Source: Ureibacillus xyleni
GTDB taxonomy: Bacteria > Bacillota > Bacilli > Bacillales_A > Planococcaceae
Length of the DNA stretch: 64,000 nt
Direction of reading: 5' to 3'
Assembly (NCBI RefSeq): GCF_900217795.1
Contig: NZ_OBMQ01000006.1
Location: 177,163 to 241,162 of the forward strand
The translations under genes and the position numbers were made by a program. Below, in pieces: positions 45,424 to 53,213 of the stretch (the first letter of the stretch is position 1; each line of letters begins with the position of its first letter). The notes beneath the pieces are model-generated. The model was not told the DNA's origin, made no database searches, and saw nothing but the letters and a program-made list of their open reading frames with translations.

Positions 45424-46464
45424 TTATTTACTTTCAACTGTTTCAATAAATGATTTTACAATTTCAGATTTCTCTGAGAATTCTTTTTTTACTTCATCTG
45501 AAACAGCTTGGAATGGTGCAGTATCAATAGTTTCTAATACTTCAACCCCAGCTTCTTTAAGTGTTTCTAAGTTTGCTTTTTCACGAGCAACGGCTTCTTG
45601 TACTCCCCAATCGACTGCAGTTTTCATCGCTTGTTTTACGATTTCTTGATCTTCTGCAGGTAATTGATCATAAATAGCTTGGCTCATAACAATTACTGTT
45701 GGGAAAGTCGTTTGATTTGTTAAAGTTAAATATTTTGCATTTTCGTAATACTTTTCAGTTACTAAAGCATCTAAGTCAATATCAATACCATCAATTACAC
45801 CAGTTTGTAATGAAGTATATACTTCTGATAATGGCATAGCTGTTGGACCAGCACCAACTTTTTCCCAGTAAGATTGCATTGATGGGCTACCAATGATACG
45901 GATTTTTTTACCTTTTAAATCTTCAGGTGTTTTTGCAAAACCATCTTTCATAAGAACATGACGGTTACCAGCAAACATAAAGTCAAGACCTAATAAACCT
46001 TGAGAGCTTAATGTATCTAACATTTGTTTTGCTTCTTCAGAATCGCGCATTGCAACAGCTTCGTCTAAGTTGTTAAATAGGTACGGCATGAACCAAGCGT
46101 TTAATGAATCTTCACGAGTACTCATATATGCGTTTGTCATGAAACCAAAGTCAACAGCGCCAGTTTCAATTTGTTGTACCATATCTGCCTCGGCCCCTAA
46201 TTGAGAAGCAGGGAAGATTTGAACTTTTAAACGTCCGTCTGAAAGTTTCTCTAATTCTTCACCGAATTTAATCGCTGTAGCATTCCAAACGTGGGATTCT
46301 TGTACAACGTGTGCAATTTTAAATGTACGGCTTTCACCGCTTGAAGCTTCATCAGAAGATGCTGGAGCTGTAGTGTCGCTCTCTTTTTCTCCGCCTCCAC
46401 ATGCAGCAAGTACCACTGCAAGAGCAGCCATAATTAACATGAACAAATACTTCTTAAGTTTCAC
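45424..46464 (-). CDS. dctP: TRAP transporter substrate-binding lipoprotein (DctP)
   Basis: 346 residues: a lipoprotein signal ending LAAC, a Ser/Thr/Glu linker, then the DctP fold. It has KIAHVVQESHVWN at the start of the domain, the hinge segment GSPSMQSYWEKVGAGPTAMP and SEVYTSLQTGVIDGIDIDLD near 200-235. The Arg of KKIRIIGSP sits where TRAP binding proteins hold the ligand carboxylate, in agreement with an organic acid. The usual ENP after the DGQ/DGI turn is replaced by DIDLD. It is the first gene of the dctPQM operon, with a 220-nt leader. Confidence 0.9.
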   Translation of the reverse strand: MKLKKYLFMLIMAALAVVLAACGGGEKESDTTAPASSDEASSGESRTFKIAHVVQESHVWNATAIKFGEELEKLSDGRLKVQIFPASQLGAEADMVQQIETGAVDFGFMTNAYMSTREDSLNAWFMPYLFNNLDEAVAMRDSEEAKQMLDTLSSQGLLGLDFMFAGNRHVLMKDGFAKTPEDLKGKKIRIIGSPSMQSYWEKVGAGPTAMPLSEVYTSLQTGVIDGIDIDLDALVTEKYYENAKYLTLTNQTTFPTVIVMSQAIYDQLPAEDQEIVKQAMKTAVDWGVQEAVAREKANLETLKEAGVEVLETIDTAPFQAVSDEVKKEFSEKSEIVKSFIETVESK

Positions 46465-46629
46465 CTTTGAAGTCCCCCTTGTTATTATCTTTTTTATATA
46501 TAAAGACTACTAGGTTTTAAATGAACCAAAACTATGTATTTAGGTATTTGATCCTTTGTAGTCGATATACCAAGATTAATAGAGCAATTTCGCGAATAAT
46601 GTAATTAGCTGAAATATTCTATTATTTTG

Positions 46630-46644
46630 TGTAAAACGTTTACA
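46630..46644 (-). promoter_or_regulatory. cre-like site in the dctP leader
   Basis: TGTAAAACGTTTACA resembles a catabolite-responsive element (TGWAANCGNTNWCA), but with one extra A in the left half. It lies about 40-55 nt downstream of the predicted dctP start. If real it would give CcpA control of aromatic uptake. The spacing fault makes this uncertain. Confidence 0.4.
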
Positions 46645-46671
46645 TTTTCAAATTTTTAAAATTCTCTTAAT

Positions 46672-46688
46672 AGTGAACTTATTACACT
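46672..46688 (-). promoter_or_regulatory. Candidate IclR operator, dctP promoter
   Basis: AGTGAA-CTTAT-TACACT, one mismatch from the 6-5-6 inverted repeat found at three other promoters in this island. It covers the predicted transcription start of dctP (about 46683). Confidence 0.55.
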
Positions 46689-46689
46689 T

Positions 46690-46718
46690 ATACTATAAAA
46701 AGGTGAGGTTTGTGTCAA
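46690..46718 (-). promoter_or_regulatory. Sigma-A promoter of dctPQM
   Basis: Minus-strand TTGACA (46713-46718), 17-bp spacer, TAGTAT (46690-46695); a TATAGT two bases upstream is an alternative -10. The start would fall near 46683. The remainder of the 46465-47215 gap is A/T-rich and shows the cre-like site, this promoter and the terminator at 47143, but no gene. Confidence 0.6.
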
Positions 46719-47129
46719 TTACCTGAAGTGAAAAAATTATCAGAAAGATAACTCTTTTATAAAAAAAGTGTTTAAATAAGCATAAAAATGTAATAAATTA
46801 GCGAAATAAACTAATATCCATAATAATTCTTTAAGTTTTTTCTTATAAAATCGCCATAAAATTTAAAGTTCTGACTTTTTAAATTAAATAAATGCAAATG
46901 TAGCAGATAATTACTTAATTATGTTAGACAAATATTAATTAGTAAAAATAATATCTTGAACATCAAAAGAAATCATATGAATTATATACTGAAAAGCAAG
47001 AGCGTAAAGGCAGATAAGTAATAGATTTTTATATATTTTCCGTATAAGAGGGATGAGGAGGGTTTTTCAAATTACTATATTAATATAAATCTACATTCAA
47101 TTTTTCCAATTAATAAAAAAAGGATTAAT

Positions 47130-47169
47130 TAAACATGAAATTAAACCACCTGAAAGAGACAGGTGGTTT
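47130..47169 (-). terminator. Terminator of the gentisate operon
   Basis: Perfect stem AAACCACCTG (47143-47152) / CAGGTGGTTT (47160-47169), followed by AATTTCATG on the minus strand; the T run is short. Confidence 0.72.
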
Positions 47170-47215
47170 GTGAGGTTCTAGCGCGTGCCGAGCTAAACAA
47201 GTGATTACGCTTTTC

Positions 47216-48340
47216 TTATCGGAAGTCCGCTTTGAATTCGCCAGTTACTTTTTGGTGACCGTTGTTTTCTTCTAATAATTGTTCTTGTTCTAAGTCGAAA
47301 CGATCCATAATAGGTAGGTCGTTTACTGAGAATAGGTAAGAATCTTCTGATGCCACATGCTCATACCAAGCCCAGTTTGGTACTACGAAGTAATCGCCTT
47401 TTTTCCAATCGAAACGAACGCCATTGATTACTGAATAACCAGAACCTTGATGCACTTGGTAAACAGTAGAGTGAGTATGACGTAAAGCTTTTGTATGGAA
47501 GTCCTTTGGTAAATGTTGCATACGAGTTCCTAATGTAGGGTTTGCAGATTTACCAGTAGATGGGTTGATATATTCAACAGTGAAACCATGATGTGGGTTT
47601 GGATCGAATTCCATTAAACCTTTAATACCTTCCACAGTACGAGCCCATTTATAGTTTGCAAGAGGTGCCACAGTAAATTTATCATCGCCTAATGGACGAA
47701 CCATACCACCACGGTAACGTTTTTCTGTAAAGTTATCTGGAATATTTGGTTCTTCTAAACCACCTTCATATGGATCGAAGAATGTACCACCAATTGCGTA
47801 AACAGTCGGAATATCTAGAGCATCCATCCAAATCATTGGCTCAGTTCCAATATGTTCATGACCATGCCATAAACCTTTTGGCGTGATTAAGAAATCCCCT
47901 TCTTCCATGAAAATACGTTGGCCCTGTACGATTGTATAAGCACCAGTACCTTCAGAAATGAAGCGCATTGCATTTTGAGAGTGACGGTGAGAAGGTGCTT
48001 TCTCGCCTGGTAATAGCATCTGAACTGCAGCATAAATTGTTTGAGTAGTTGAAGCCCAGCCCCATGGTTGGCGGTATGTTAAACCTGGGTTTTGGAAGTA
48101 AATTGCGCGGCGTTCTCCACCACGTTCTGGTGTAAAGATTTGTGCCGCTTCACCCATTTTCTTTTTAATTAACTCATCGCTCCAAAGGTAAGCTTGTGCT
48201 TGAGGTTTTGGCGTATGGTTCATAATTTCAGGAATAGCTTCCCAAAGAGGTCCTAAGTTATACTGCTGAATATCTTTCGTGAAATCGGTTACAATTGTAC
48301 TTTTCATAAACTCTTTAACTTCTTGACTTACTTCTGCCAT
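47216..48340 (-). CDS. Gentisate 1,2-dioxygenase
   Basis: 374 residues with two cupin domains. The N-terminal cupin has the iron ligands in PSHRHSQNAMRFI (His118, His120) and a third in PKGLWHGHEH near 155. The second cupin has ALRHTHSTVYQVHQGSG and PNWAWYEH. The enzyme opens the ring of gentisate (2,5-dihydroxybenzoate) with O2 to maleylpyruvate. GGGGA precedes the ATG. It lies 87 bp downstream of the fumarylpyruvate hydrolase gene on the same strand, in one operon. Homologs acting on 1-hydroxy-2-naphthoate exist, but the context favours gentisate. Confidence 0.92.
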   Translation of the reverse strand: MAEVSQEVKEFMKSTIVTDFTKDIQQYNLGPLWEAIPEIMNHTPKPQAQAYLWSDELIKKKMGEAAQIFTPERGGERRAIYFQNPGLTYRQPWGWASTTQTIYAAVQMLLPGEKAPSHRHSQNAMRFISEGTGAYTIVQGQRIFMEEGDFLITPKGLWHGHEHIGTEPMIWMDALDIPTVYAIGGTFFDPYEGGLEEPNIPDNFTEKRYRGGMVRPLGDDKFTVAPLANYKWARTVEGIKGLMEFDPNPHHGFTVEYINPSTGKSANPTLGTRMQHLPKDFHTKALRHTHSTVYQVHQGSGYSVINGVRFDWKKGDYFVVPNWAWYEHVASEDSYLFSVNDLPIMDRFDLEQEQLLEENNGHQKVTGEFKADFR

Positions 48341-48427
48341 TTTGCATTCCCCTTTACTATTAATAGTTTTATAGAGAAAAGGGGGGAGTAGTGCTCATCA
48401 CTACTCAAACCCTTTCTAAAAACCCAA

Positions 48428-49378
48428 TTATTTACTTGCAACTGCCTCTGTAGCTTTAACTGTATTTTCTAATACACCAATTTGGTCGATTTCGATTGTT
48501 ACAACGTCTCCGTCTTTTAAGAATGTTGGAGGATCCATTGCAACACCAACACCACCAGGAGTACCTGTTAACACAACATCACCTGGTTCAAGAGTCATTA
48601 AGTTTGATAGGAATGATACTAATTTAGGTACAGAGAAAACTAAGTCTTCTGTGTTTGTATCTTGGCGAACTTCACCATTTACTTTTAATACCATAGATAA
48701 ACCAGATGGATTTGTTAGCTCGTCAGAAGTTACTAAATATGGACCCATTGGAGCAGAACCATCTACAGTTTTACCTTGTAGCCATTGTAATGTACGACGT
48801 TGAATATCACGGTATGTTACGTCATTTGTAATTGTATAACCTGCTACATAGTCAAGTGCATCTTCTTCAGATACGTTACGAGCTTGTTTACCTACAACAA
48901 ATGTAAACTCTGCTTCGTAGTCTAGTTGATCCGAAATAGGGTAGAAAGGAATATCATCTTGTGGCCCTAAAATTGTGTTTGCAAATTTAGCAAAGATTAC
49001 TGGGTTAGAAGGGATTTCACGACCCATTTCTTGAATATGTTTACGGAAGTTGTGACCAACACAGATAATTTTACCTGGTTTGATTACTGGAGCTTCTACT
49101 TTTACATCTGCAAGTTCATGAACTAACTTTTTGTCAAAGCTTTCTGGATTTGCTAGAGCAAACTCGATTGCACCGTTTGCTAATGCAATACTTTCTTTAC
49201 CGCCTTGATATAATTCATCCGTATTGTTTGGCACAAATGCAGCTGCGATTTGTTCATAACGGTATTTACCTTCTGCTTTTAATTGTGCTTGGTATGCATA
49301 GTTTAAGTCGATTACTTGGTTCTCAACAATTGCACCAGCACGTGTATGTCCATCTTTAGTAAAGTTAATAAGTTTCAT
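48428..49378 (-). CDS. Fumarylacetoacetate hydrolase family, predicted fumarylpyruvate hydrolase
   Basis: 316 residues. The FAH catalytic domain starts at about 103 (GKIICVGHNFRKHIQEMG), with the metal ligands in DYEAEF (Glu155, Glu157), DVTYRDIQRRTLQWLQGKTV in the middle, and the closing GDVVLTGTPGGVGVAMDPP. In a gentisate cluster this family cleaves fumarylpyruvate to fumarate and pyruvate; some relatives cleave maleylpyruvate directly, which would bypass the isomerase. AGGAGG lies before the ATG. It is the first gene of the operon with the dioxygenase and follows promoter and operator at 49405-49460. Confidence 0.88.
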   Translation of the reverse strand: MKLINFTKDGHTRAGAIVENQVIDLNYAYQAQLKAEGKYRYEQIAAAFVPNNTDELYQGGKESIALANGAIEFALANPESFDKKLVHELADVKVEAPVIKPGKIICVGHNFRKHIQEMGREIPSNPVIFAKFANTILGPQDDIPFYPISDQLDYEAEFTFVVGKQARNVSEEDALDYVAGYTITNDVTYRDIQRRTLQWLQGKTVDGSAPMGPYLVTSDELTNPSGLSMVLKVNGEVRQDTNTEDLVFSVPKLVSFLSNLMTLEPGDVVLTGTPGGVGVAMDPPTFLKDGDVVTIEIDQIGVLENTVKATEAVASK

Positions 49379-49404
49379 TGTTTACCTCCTGATATTTCAC
49401 CAAT

Positions 49405-49421
49405 GATGAAAGTAGTTCACT
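49405..49421 (-). promoter_or_regulatory. Candidate IclR operator, hydrolase-dioxygenase promoter
   Basis: GATGAA-AGTAG-TTCACT: one half-site is perfect, and the inner TGAA/TTCA are symmetric. It lies just downstream of the predicted start (near 49425), the same position as in the other units. Confidence 0.55.
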
Positions 49422-49431
49422 ATTTATAAAA

Positions 49432-49460
49432 AGATTAATAGCTTTTTAGAAGAATGTCAA
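49432..49460 (-). promoter_or_regulatory. Predicted promoter of the hydrolase-dioxygenase operon
   Basis: Minus-strand TTGACA (49455-49460) with a weak -10 TAATCT 17 bp away (49432-49437). The -35 is perfect and the -10 is poor, the pattern expected for an activator-aided promoter. Confidence 0.5.
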
Positions 49461-49503
49461 TATTATTTGTATTCAGAAAATAAATCGCACTTTGCAAAAA
49501 GAA

Positions 49504-49534
49504 AAAGCATTAAGTTTAGTAAACTTAATGCTTT
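49504..49534 (-). terminator. Terminator of the first IclR gene
   Basis: Perfect 14-bp stem AAAGCATTAAGTTT (49504-49517) / AAACTTAATGCTTT (49521-49534) with a 3-nt loop, followed by TTCTTTTTG on the minus strand. Confidence 0.82.
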
Positions 49535-49635
49535 CATAGCTCTTTATGGATCTAATAATGATAGAAATGGGGATAGGAATGTTATTTTCCTTTGCTAAAA
49601 CGCTTTTAATAAGCTAGCTCAACTTAAGTAAATAT

Positions 49636-50400
49636 TTATTTAGAGTAACCGTAAAATTCAGAGATTTCTTTTGCAATCTCCATAACAAATTGACCAGTTG
49701 GATCATCTAAAGTTTTTGGTACTGTCTCTGTAATTCCTACTATTGTAATAGCCCCTAATAATTCCTCATTGAAATTTAAAATCGGAACACTAAATGAAGA
49801 AACATGTGTTACTAATGGTTCTTTTTTAGTAGCAAAACGTAATTGTTTTGTTTTCTCTTTCTCTTCATTAAACTTTTCTATCTCATCTTTGCTAAACTTC
49901 ATTAGCTCCTCTAACTCCCACTCTTTCATAATCGAGTTTTTCTCAAAGGTAGAGAATACGATTCCAGTGGAGCAGTTAAGAGGTAAGTGTGTTCCCATCT
50001 GCGCCCCTATATTAATTCCATATTCAGCACTACTTGAAATATATGAAATTAACGGACCTTGTATAGATGGAACGGCTAGCAATACAGTTAAGTTTGTTCT
50101 TTCGTTAATTTTTTTGAAATGAGGAATCACCATTTCAATTAAAGAAGTATGACCCAATGCAACACTGCCTAACTGCACTAATTTATGACCAAGTGTATAT
50201 GTATTTGTATGCGGATTACGGTATATCATTCCGAATTGACTTAAAGTGGACAAATACTTGTATAAGTTACTTTTCGTCATCGATGTTAAATTTTGTATGT
50301 CTGTAAATTTAAGTGGTTCTTTTTCTTTTGCTAAAATCTCCAGGATATTCAACCCAATCTGTAAGGATTGAATAACAGAAGTTTTATTTTCAGTTGTCAT
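49636..50400 (-). CDS. IclR family regulator 1
   Basis: 254 residues from the ATG at 50400 (AGGGTGAG 4 nt upstream). The N-terminal winged helix (about 12-75) includes QIGLNILEILAKEKEPLKFT and MTKSNLYKYLSTLSQFGMIY. The C-terminal effector domain has LPLNCSTGIVFSTFE near 130 and PILNFNEELLGAITIVG near 215. IclR proteins bind an aromatic or short acid and repress or activate catabolic genes. It is divergent from the monooxygenase gene over a 174-bp shared control region. It is paralogous to regulator 2 at 51816. Confidence 0.88.
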   Translation of the reverse strand: MTTENKTSVIQSLQIGLNILEILAKEKEPLKFTDIQNLTSMTKSNLYKYLSTLSQFGMIYRNPHTNTYTLGHKLVQLGSVALGHTSLIEMVIPHFKKINERTNLTVLLAVPSIQGPLISYISSSAEYGINIGAQMGTHLPLNCSTGIVFSTFEKNSIMKEWELEELMKFSKDEIEKFNEEKEKTKQLRFATKKEPLVTHVSSFSVPILNFNEELLGAITIVGITETVPKTLDDPTGQFVMEIAKEISEFYGYSK

Positions 50401-50483
50401 TTTACTCACCCTATTTTCATGATAGTGGATATTATAGCAAAAATATATGATTGAAAGAAATTTCTAAATTTTTAAATTTTGTA

Positions 50484-50511
50484 TTGACGAAATATTATGA
50501 AATGATATAAA
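50484..50511 (+). promoter_or_regulatory. Sigma-A promoter of the monooxygenase gene
   Basis: TTGACG (50484-50489), 16-bp spacer, TATAAA (50506-50511). The start would be near 50518, 57 nt before the ATG. Confidence 0.65.
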
Positions 50512-50523
50512 GTTTTCATATAA

Positions 50524-50540
50524 AGAGAACGCGGTTCTCT
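50524..50540 (+). promoter_or_regulatory. Candidate IclR operator, monooxygenase promoter
   Basis: Perfect inverted repeat AGAGAA-CGCGG-TTCTCT (outer seven bases symmetric), lying at about +6 to +22 from the predicted start. Its G/C-rich centre stands out in A/T-rich surroundings. Confidence 0.65.
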
Positions 50541-50574
50541 ATTTGTGGAATATAAAAATTAGGGGGCATAAAAT

Positions 50575-51771
50575 ATGACGAATGTAAGCGATATCATCGT
50601 AGTTGGTGGAGGAATTGGTGGTTTAGCAGCAGCTTTAGCTATCACAAATGAAACAGGTAAATCAGTAGCGGTATTCGAGCAGGCACCGGAATTTGGTGAA
50701 GTTGGTGCAGGTCTTCAGTTAGCACCAAACGCTTTAGAAGTTTTAGAACGCTTAGGTGTTAAAGATGCCGTTTTAAAACATGCAGTTTTACCAAAACGCT
50801 TAGTTTTAAAAGATGTGTATACAGCTGAAGAAGTGGCAACTCTTGACTTAGGTGAAGGATTCCAAAAAGAATTCGGTCAACCATATGTTGTATTACACCG
50901 TTCAGATTTACACCGTGTTCTTTATGAAGCATGTCAAGCAAAAGGGAACATCCAATTCTTTACGAACCAACAAATCCAAACTGCTGAACAAGAAGGCGAC
51001 ACAGTAACAATCATCAACCAAAATGGTGAAAAATTCACTGCTGAAGCTGTTATTGGTGCGGATGGAGTTAAATCTAACTTACGTAAATTATTAATTGAAG
51101 ATTCACCGGTAAACTCTTCTTATGTAGCATACCGTGGAACTCTTCCTATTGAAGAAATCGCAGAAGACAAAAACTTTGATTTAGATGATGTAATTATGTG
51201 GATTGGTCCAAACCTACACTTAGTTCAATATCCAGTACGTCGAGGTGAGCTTTACAACCAAGTAGTAGTATTCAAATCTTATGACTCAACAGTAGAAGAT
51301 TGGGGTACGCCAGAAGAGTTAACTCGTCGTTTCGAAGGCAGTCATCCAAAAGTACAAAACGCATTAAAATTCATTAACCGTACATTCCGTTGGCAAATGT
51401 ATGACCGCAATCCAATTGAAAACTGGACAACTGGTAACATTACGTTATTAGGGGATGCTGGTCACGCAATGCTTCAATATTTAGCTCAAGGTGGCGTTCA
51501 AGCATTTGAAGATGCTTTTGTATTAGGTGAAAAATTAAAAGAACACGATACTTATGAAGAAGCATTCAAAGCTTACCAAGAAATTCGTATCCCACGTTCT
51601 GCAATGGTACAAACAACTGCACGTAAATGGGGAGAAATTATCCATGCGGAAGACCCAATTACAATTGCACTTCGTAACCACATCTTTGAAAAGCATCAAC
51701 CTACAGATTATAACGTGGTTGACTTCCTATATGGCTGGTTCAACAAAAACTATCAACGTGTAAATAAATAA
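50575..51771 (+). CDS. FAD-dependent monooxygenase, predicted 3-hydroxybenzoate 6-monooxygenase
   Basis: 398 residues, single-component class A flavin hydroxylase. The FAD loop is IIVVGGGIGGLAAAL (about 7-21); LHRSDLHRVLYEA and VIGADGVKSNLRKLL (DG motif) follow near 108 and 160; LLGDAGHAMLQYLAQGGVQA near 290 is the second FAD (GD) motif. Salicylate 1-hydroxylase and 3-hydroxybenzoate 6-hydroxylase share this pattern. The neighbouring gentisate ring-cleavage genes favour 3-hydroxybenzoate to gentisate; salicylate 5-hydroxylases are usually multicomponent. TTAGGGGGC precedes the ATG. Confidence 0.82.
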   Translation: MTNVSDIIVVGGGIGGLAAALAITNETGKSVAVFEQAPEFGEVGAGLQLAPNALEVLERLGVKDAVLKHAVLPKRLVLKDVYTAEEVATLDLGEGFQKEFGQPYVVLHRSDLHRVLYEACQAKGNIQFFTNQQIQTAEQEGDTVTIINQNGEKFTAEAVIGADGVKSNLRKLLIEDSPVNSSYVAYRGTLPIEEIAEDKNFDLDDVIMWIGPNLHLVQYPVRRGELYNQVVVFKSYDSTVEDWGTPEELTRRFEGSHPKVQNALKFINRTFRWQMYDRNPIENWTTGNITLLGDAGHAMLQYLAQGGVQAFEDAFVLGEKLKEHDTYEEAFKAYQEIRIPRSAMVQTTARKWGEIIHAEDPITIALRNHIFEKHQPTDYNVVDFLYGWFNKNYQRVNK

Positions 51772-51786
51772 TTTTTTATACGCAAA

Positions 51787-51820
51787 AATGCGTTAGAGAT
51801 AAACTCTAGCGCATTTTATT
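51787..51820. terminator. Bidirectional terminator between monooxygenase and regulator 2
   Basis: AATGCGTTAGAG (51787-51798) / CTCTAGCGCATT (51804-51815) with one G-U pair, followed by TTATT; regulator 2 ends at 51816. Confidence 0.8.
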
Positions 51821-52580
51821 CTTGTTGATGTTCTTTATAACCATATATTCGGGACATTTCTTTACTTATCTCAATTACTTGTTGAACAAGTTCAGAGGAA
51901 GCGTCTTTTGGAATTTCTTCAGTAAAGCCGATGATAACGATAGTTGCGATAAGTTCTTTTCTATAGTTTAGAATAGGTAAACTCCAAGAGGAAACATGTT
52001 TAACAAGGGGTTCTTTAGCGAAAGCGGAATGGGATTGCCGAATTTGCGTAAGTTCTTGTTGAAAATCTTCATCTGATAAAGTTGGGTAGTTCATTTTTTC
52101 TATTTCAACCCAATTTCGAATTTCATCATTCTTTGCATAGGCAGCGAACATTTTTCCTGCAGCGGATAGTAATGGAAGCTTTGTACCAATTTGAGCACCA
52201 ATGTTTAAACCGTAATTGGTATTCCAAATGTTCGTAATAACTGGGGTATCGTTTACCCATACAGCCAAGGCGGTAGTTAAGTTTGTTAAATTGCTGATTT
52301 CTTTAAAATATGGAGTTAACATTGTAATAAAGTCATTATTTTTCATTGCTGAATTGCCGTATTCAAGGAATTTATAGCCTAATGAATATTGACCTTGTTT
52401 ATCTCGGTATAATAGGTCCATCTGTGAAAGAGTATTTAAATATTTATATAAGTTACTTTTCGAGATTCCAGAGAGTTCTTGTATTTCGGTAAATTTTAGC
52501 GGTAAGTCACTTTGTGCAACGATATCAATGATGCTGAACGCATGTAAAAGTGATCCGATAGTAGTGGGAGATTTACTCAT
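51816..52580 (-). CDS. IclR family regulator 2
   Basis: 254 residues, as long as regulator 1 and clearly paralogous: SLLHAFSIIDIVAQSDLPLK and ISKSNLYKYLNTLSQMDLLY in the winged helix, LPLLSAAGKMFAAYA and LPILNYRKELIATIVIIG in the effector domain. Conserved LPL and PxLN motifs in the ligand pocket are shared, but neighbouring residues differ (SAAG against NCSTG), suggesting different inducers, perhaps 3-hydroxybenzoate and gentisate. It is divergent from the DinB-fold gene over 130 bp. Confidence 0.87.
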   Translation of the reverse strand: MSKSPTTIGSLLHAFSIIDIVAQSDLPLKFTEIQELSGISKSNLYKYLNTLSQMDLLYRDKQGQYSLGYKFLEYGNSAMKNNDFITMLTPYFKEISNLTNLTTALAVWVNDTPVITNIWNTNYGLNIGAQIGTKLPLLSAAGKMFAAYAKNDEIRNWVEIEKMNYPTLSDEDFQQELTQIRQSHSAFAKEPLVKHVSSWSLPILNYRKELIATIVIIGFTEEIPKDASSELVQQVIEISKEMSRIYGYKEHQQE

Positions 52581-52650
52581 TCATTTATAATCCTTTCTAA
52601 ATATGTATTAATTTCTATAATATAATATAAATTTCTTAATAGGAATATAT

Positions 52651-52656
52651 TATAAT
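52651..52656 (+). promoter_or_regulatory. -10 box of the DinB-fold gene
   Basis: TATAAT is a perfect -10 with no good -35 (TAAATT at 17 bp). The start would be near 52663. As with the hydrolase promoter, one hexamer is poor, which fits activator dependence. Confidence 0.5.
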
Positions 52657-52666
52657 ATATAAATAT

Positions 52667-52683
52667 AGTGAAAAGAATTCACT
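52667..52683 (+). promoter_or_regulatory. Candidate IclR operator, DinB-fold gene
   Basis: Perfect inverted repeat AGTGAA-AAGAA-TTCACT at about +5 to +21 from the predicted start, the same geometry as at 50524-50540. Confidence 0.65.
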
Positions 52684-52710
52684 AATAGTAGTTTTGAGGA
52701 GGCGTAAAAC

Positions 52711-53205
52711 ATGACAACAGCAATACTTAGTAAAGAGGTAGCAGATTTTAAAAAAGGTATTGAAGATATTGTAGAAGTTTTGAAAAATACTGATGAGAAA
52801 ACGCTTTATGTTAAACCATCAGACACAGAATGGTCAGCAATGCAAGTCGTTTCTCATATTTTAGAAGCAGTAGAATTCTGGGTAGCAGATTTAGAAGCTT
52901 TATTAATCGTTCCAGGGGCAAAATGGGGACGTAACCATGAACATGTACGCCGTTTAGCTGCTGTAGAAGAAAGTGTTGTAGCCCAATTAAGCAAAGAGGG
53001 TGCAATAGCGGCTATCCAAAATCTCGTACCAAAAGTTGAGGCTGCTTTAGCGAAAGTGAATGAAGAAGACTTGGCAAAAACTGCACCAAGCTATAATCCA
53101 AACTTTGATGGTAAACCTTTATCATTCCTGATCGACCATTTAATCGTAAAACACGTTGTTGGTCATTATGGTCAAATCGTTCGTCATTTAAAGAAGGTCC
53201 AATAA
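52711..53205 (+). CDS. DinB-fold protein, predicted thiol-dependent maleylpyruvate isomerase
   Basis: 164 residues forming a DinB/MDMPI four-helix bundle. Family marks are the EWSAMQVVSHILEAVEFW helix (His49 as first metal ligand), GRNHEHVRR in the middle, and the terminal HVVGHYGQI (His148, His152) that completes the His triad. Members include mycothiol-dependent maleylpyruvate isomerase and bacillithiol S-transferase. Maleylpyruvate isomerase is the only step of the gentisate route lacking a classical glutathione-type (zeta) enzyme here, and this gene shares the cluster operator. Inference: it isomerises maleylpyruvate to fumarylpyruvate using bacillithiol. GAGGAGGCG precedes the ATG. Confidence 0.7.
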   Translation: MTTAILSKEVADFKKGIEDIVEVLKNTDEKTLYVKPSDTEWSAMQVVSHILEAVEFWVADLEALLIVPGAKWGRNHEHVRRLAAVEESVVAQLSKEGAIAAIQNLVPKVEAALAKVNEEDLAKTAPSYNPNFDGKPLSFLIDHLIVKHVVGHYGQIVRHLKKVQ

Positions 53206-53213
53206 ATAATCGC

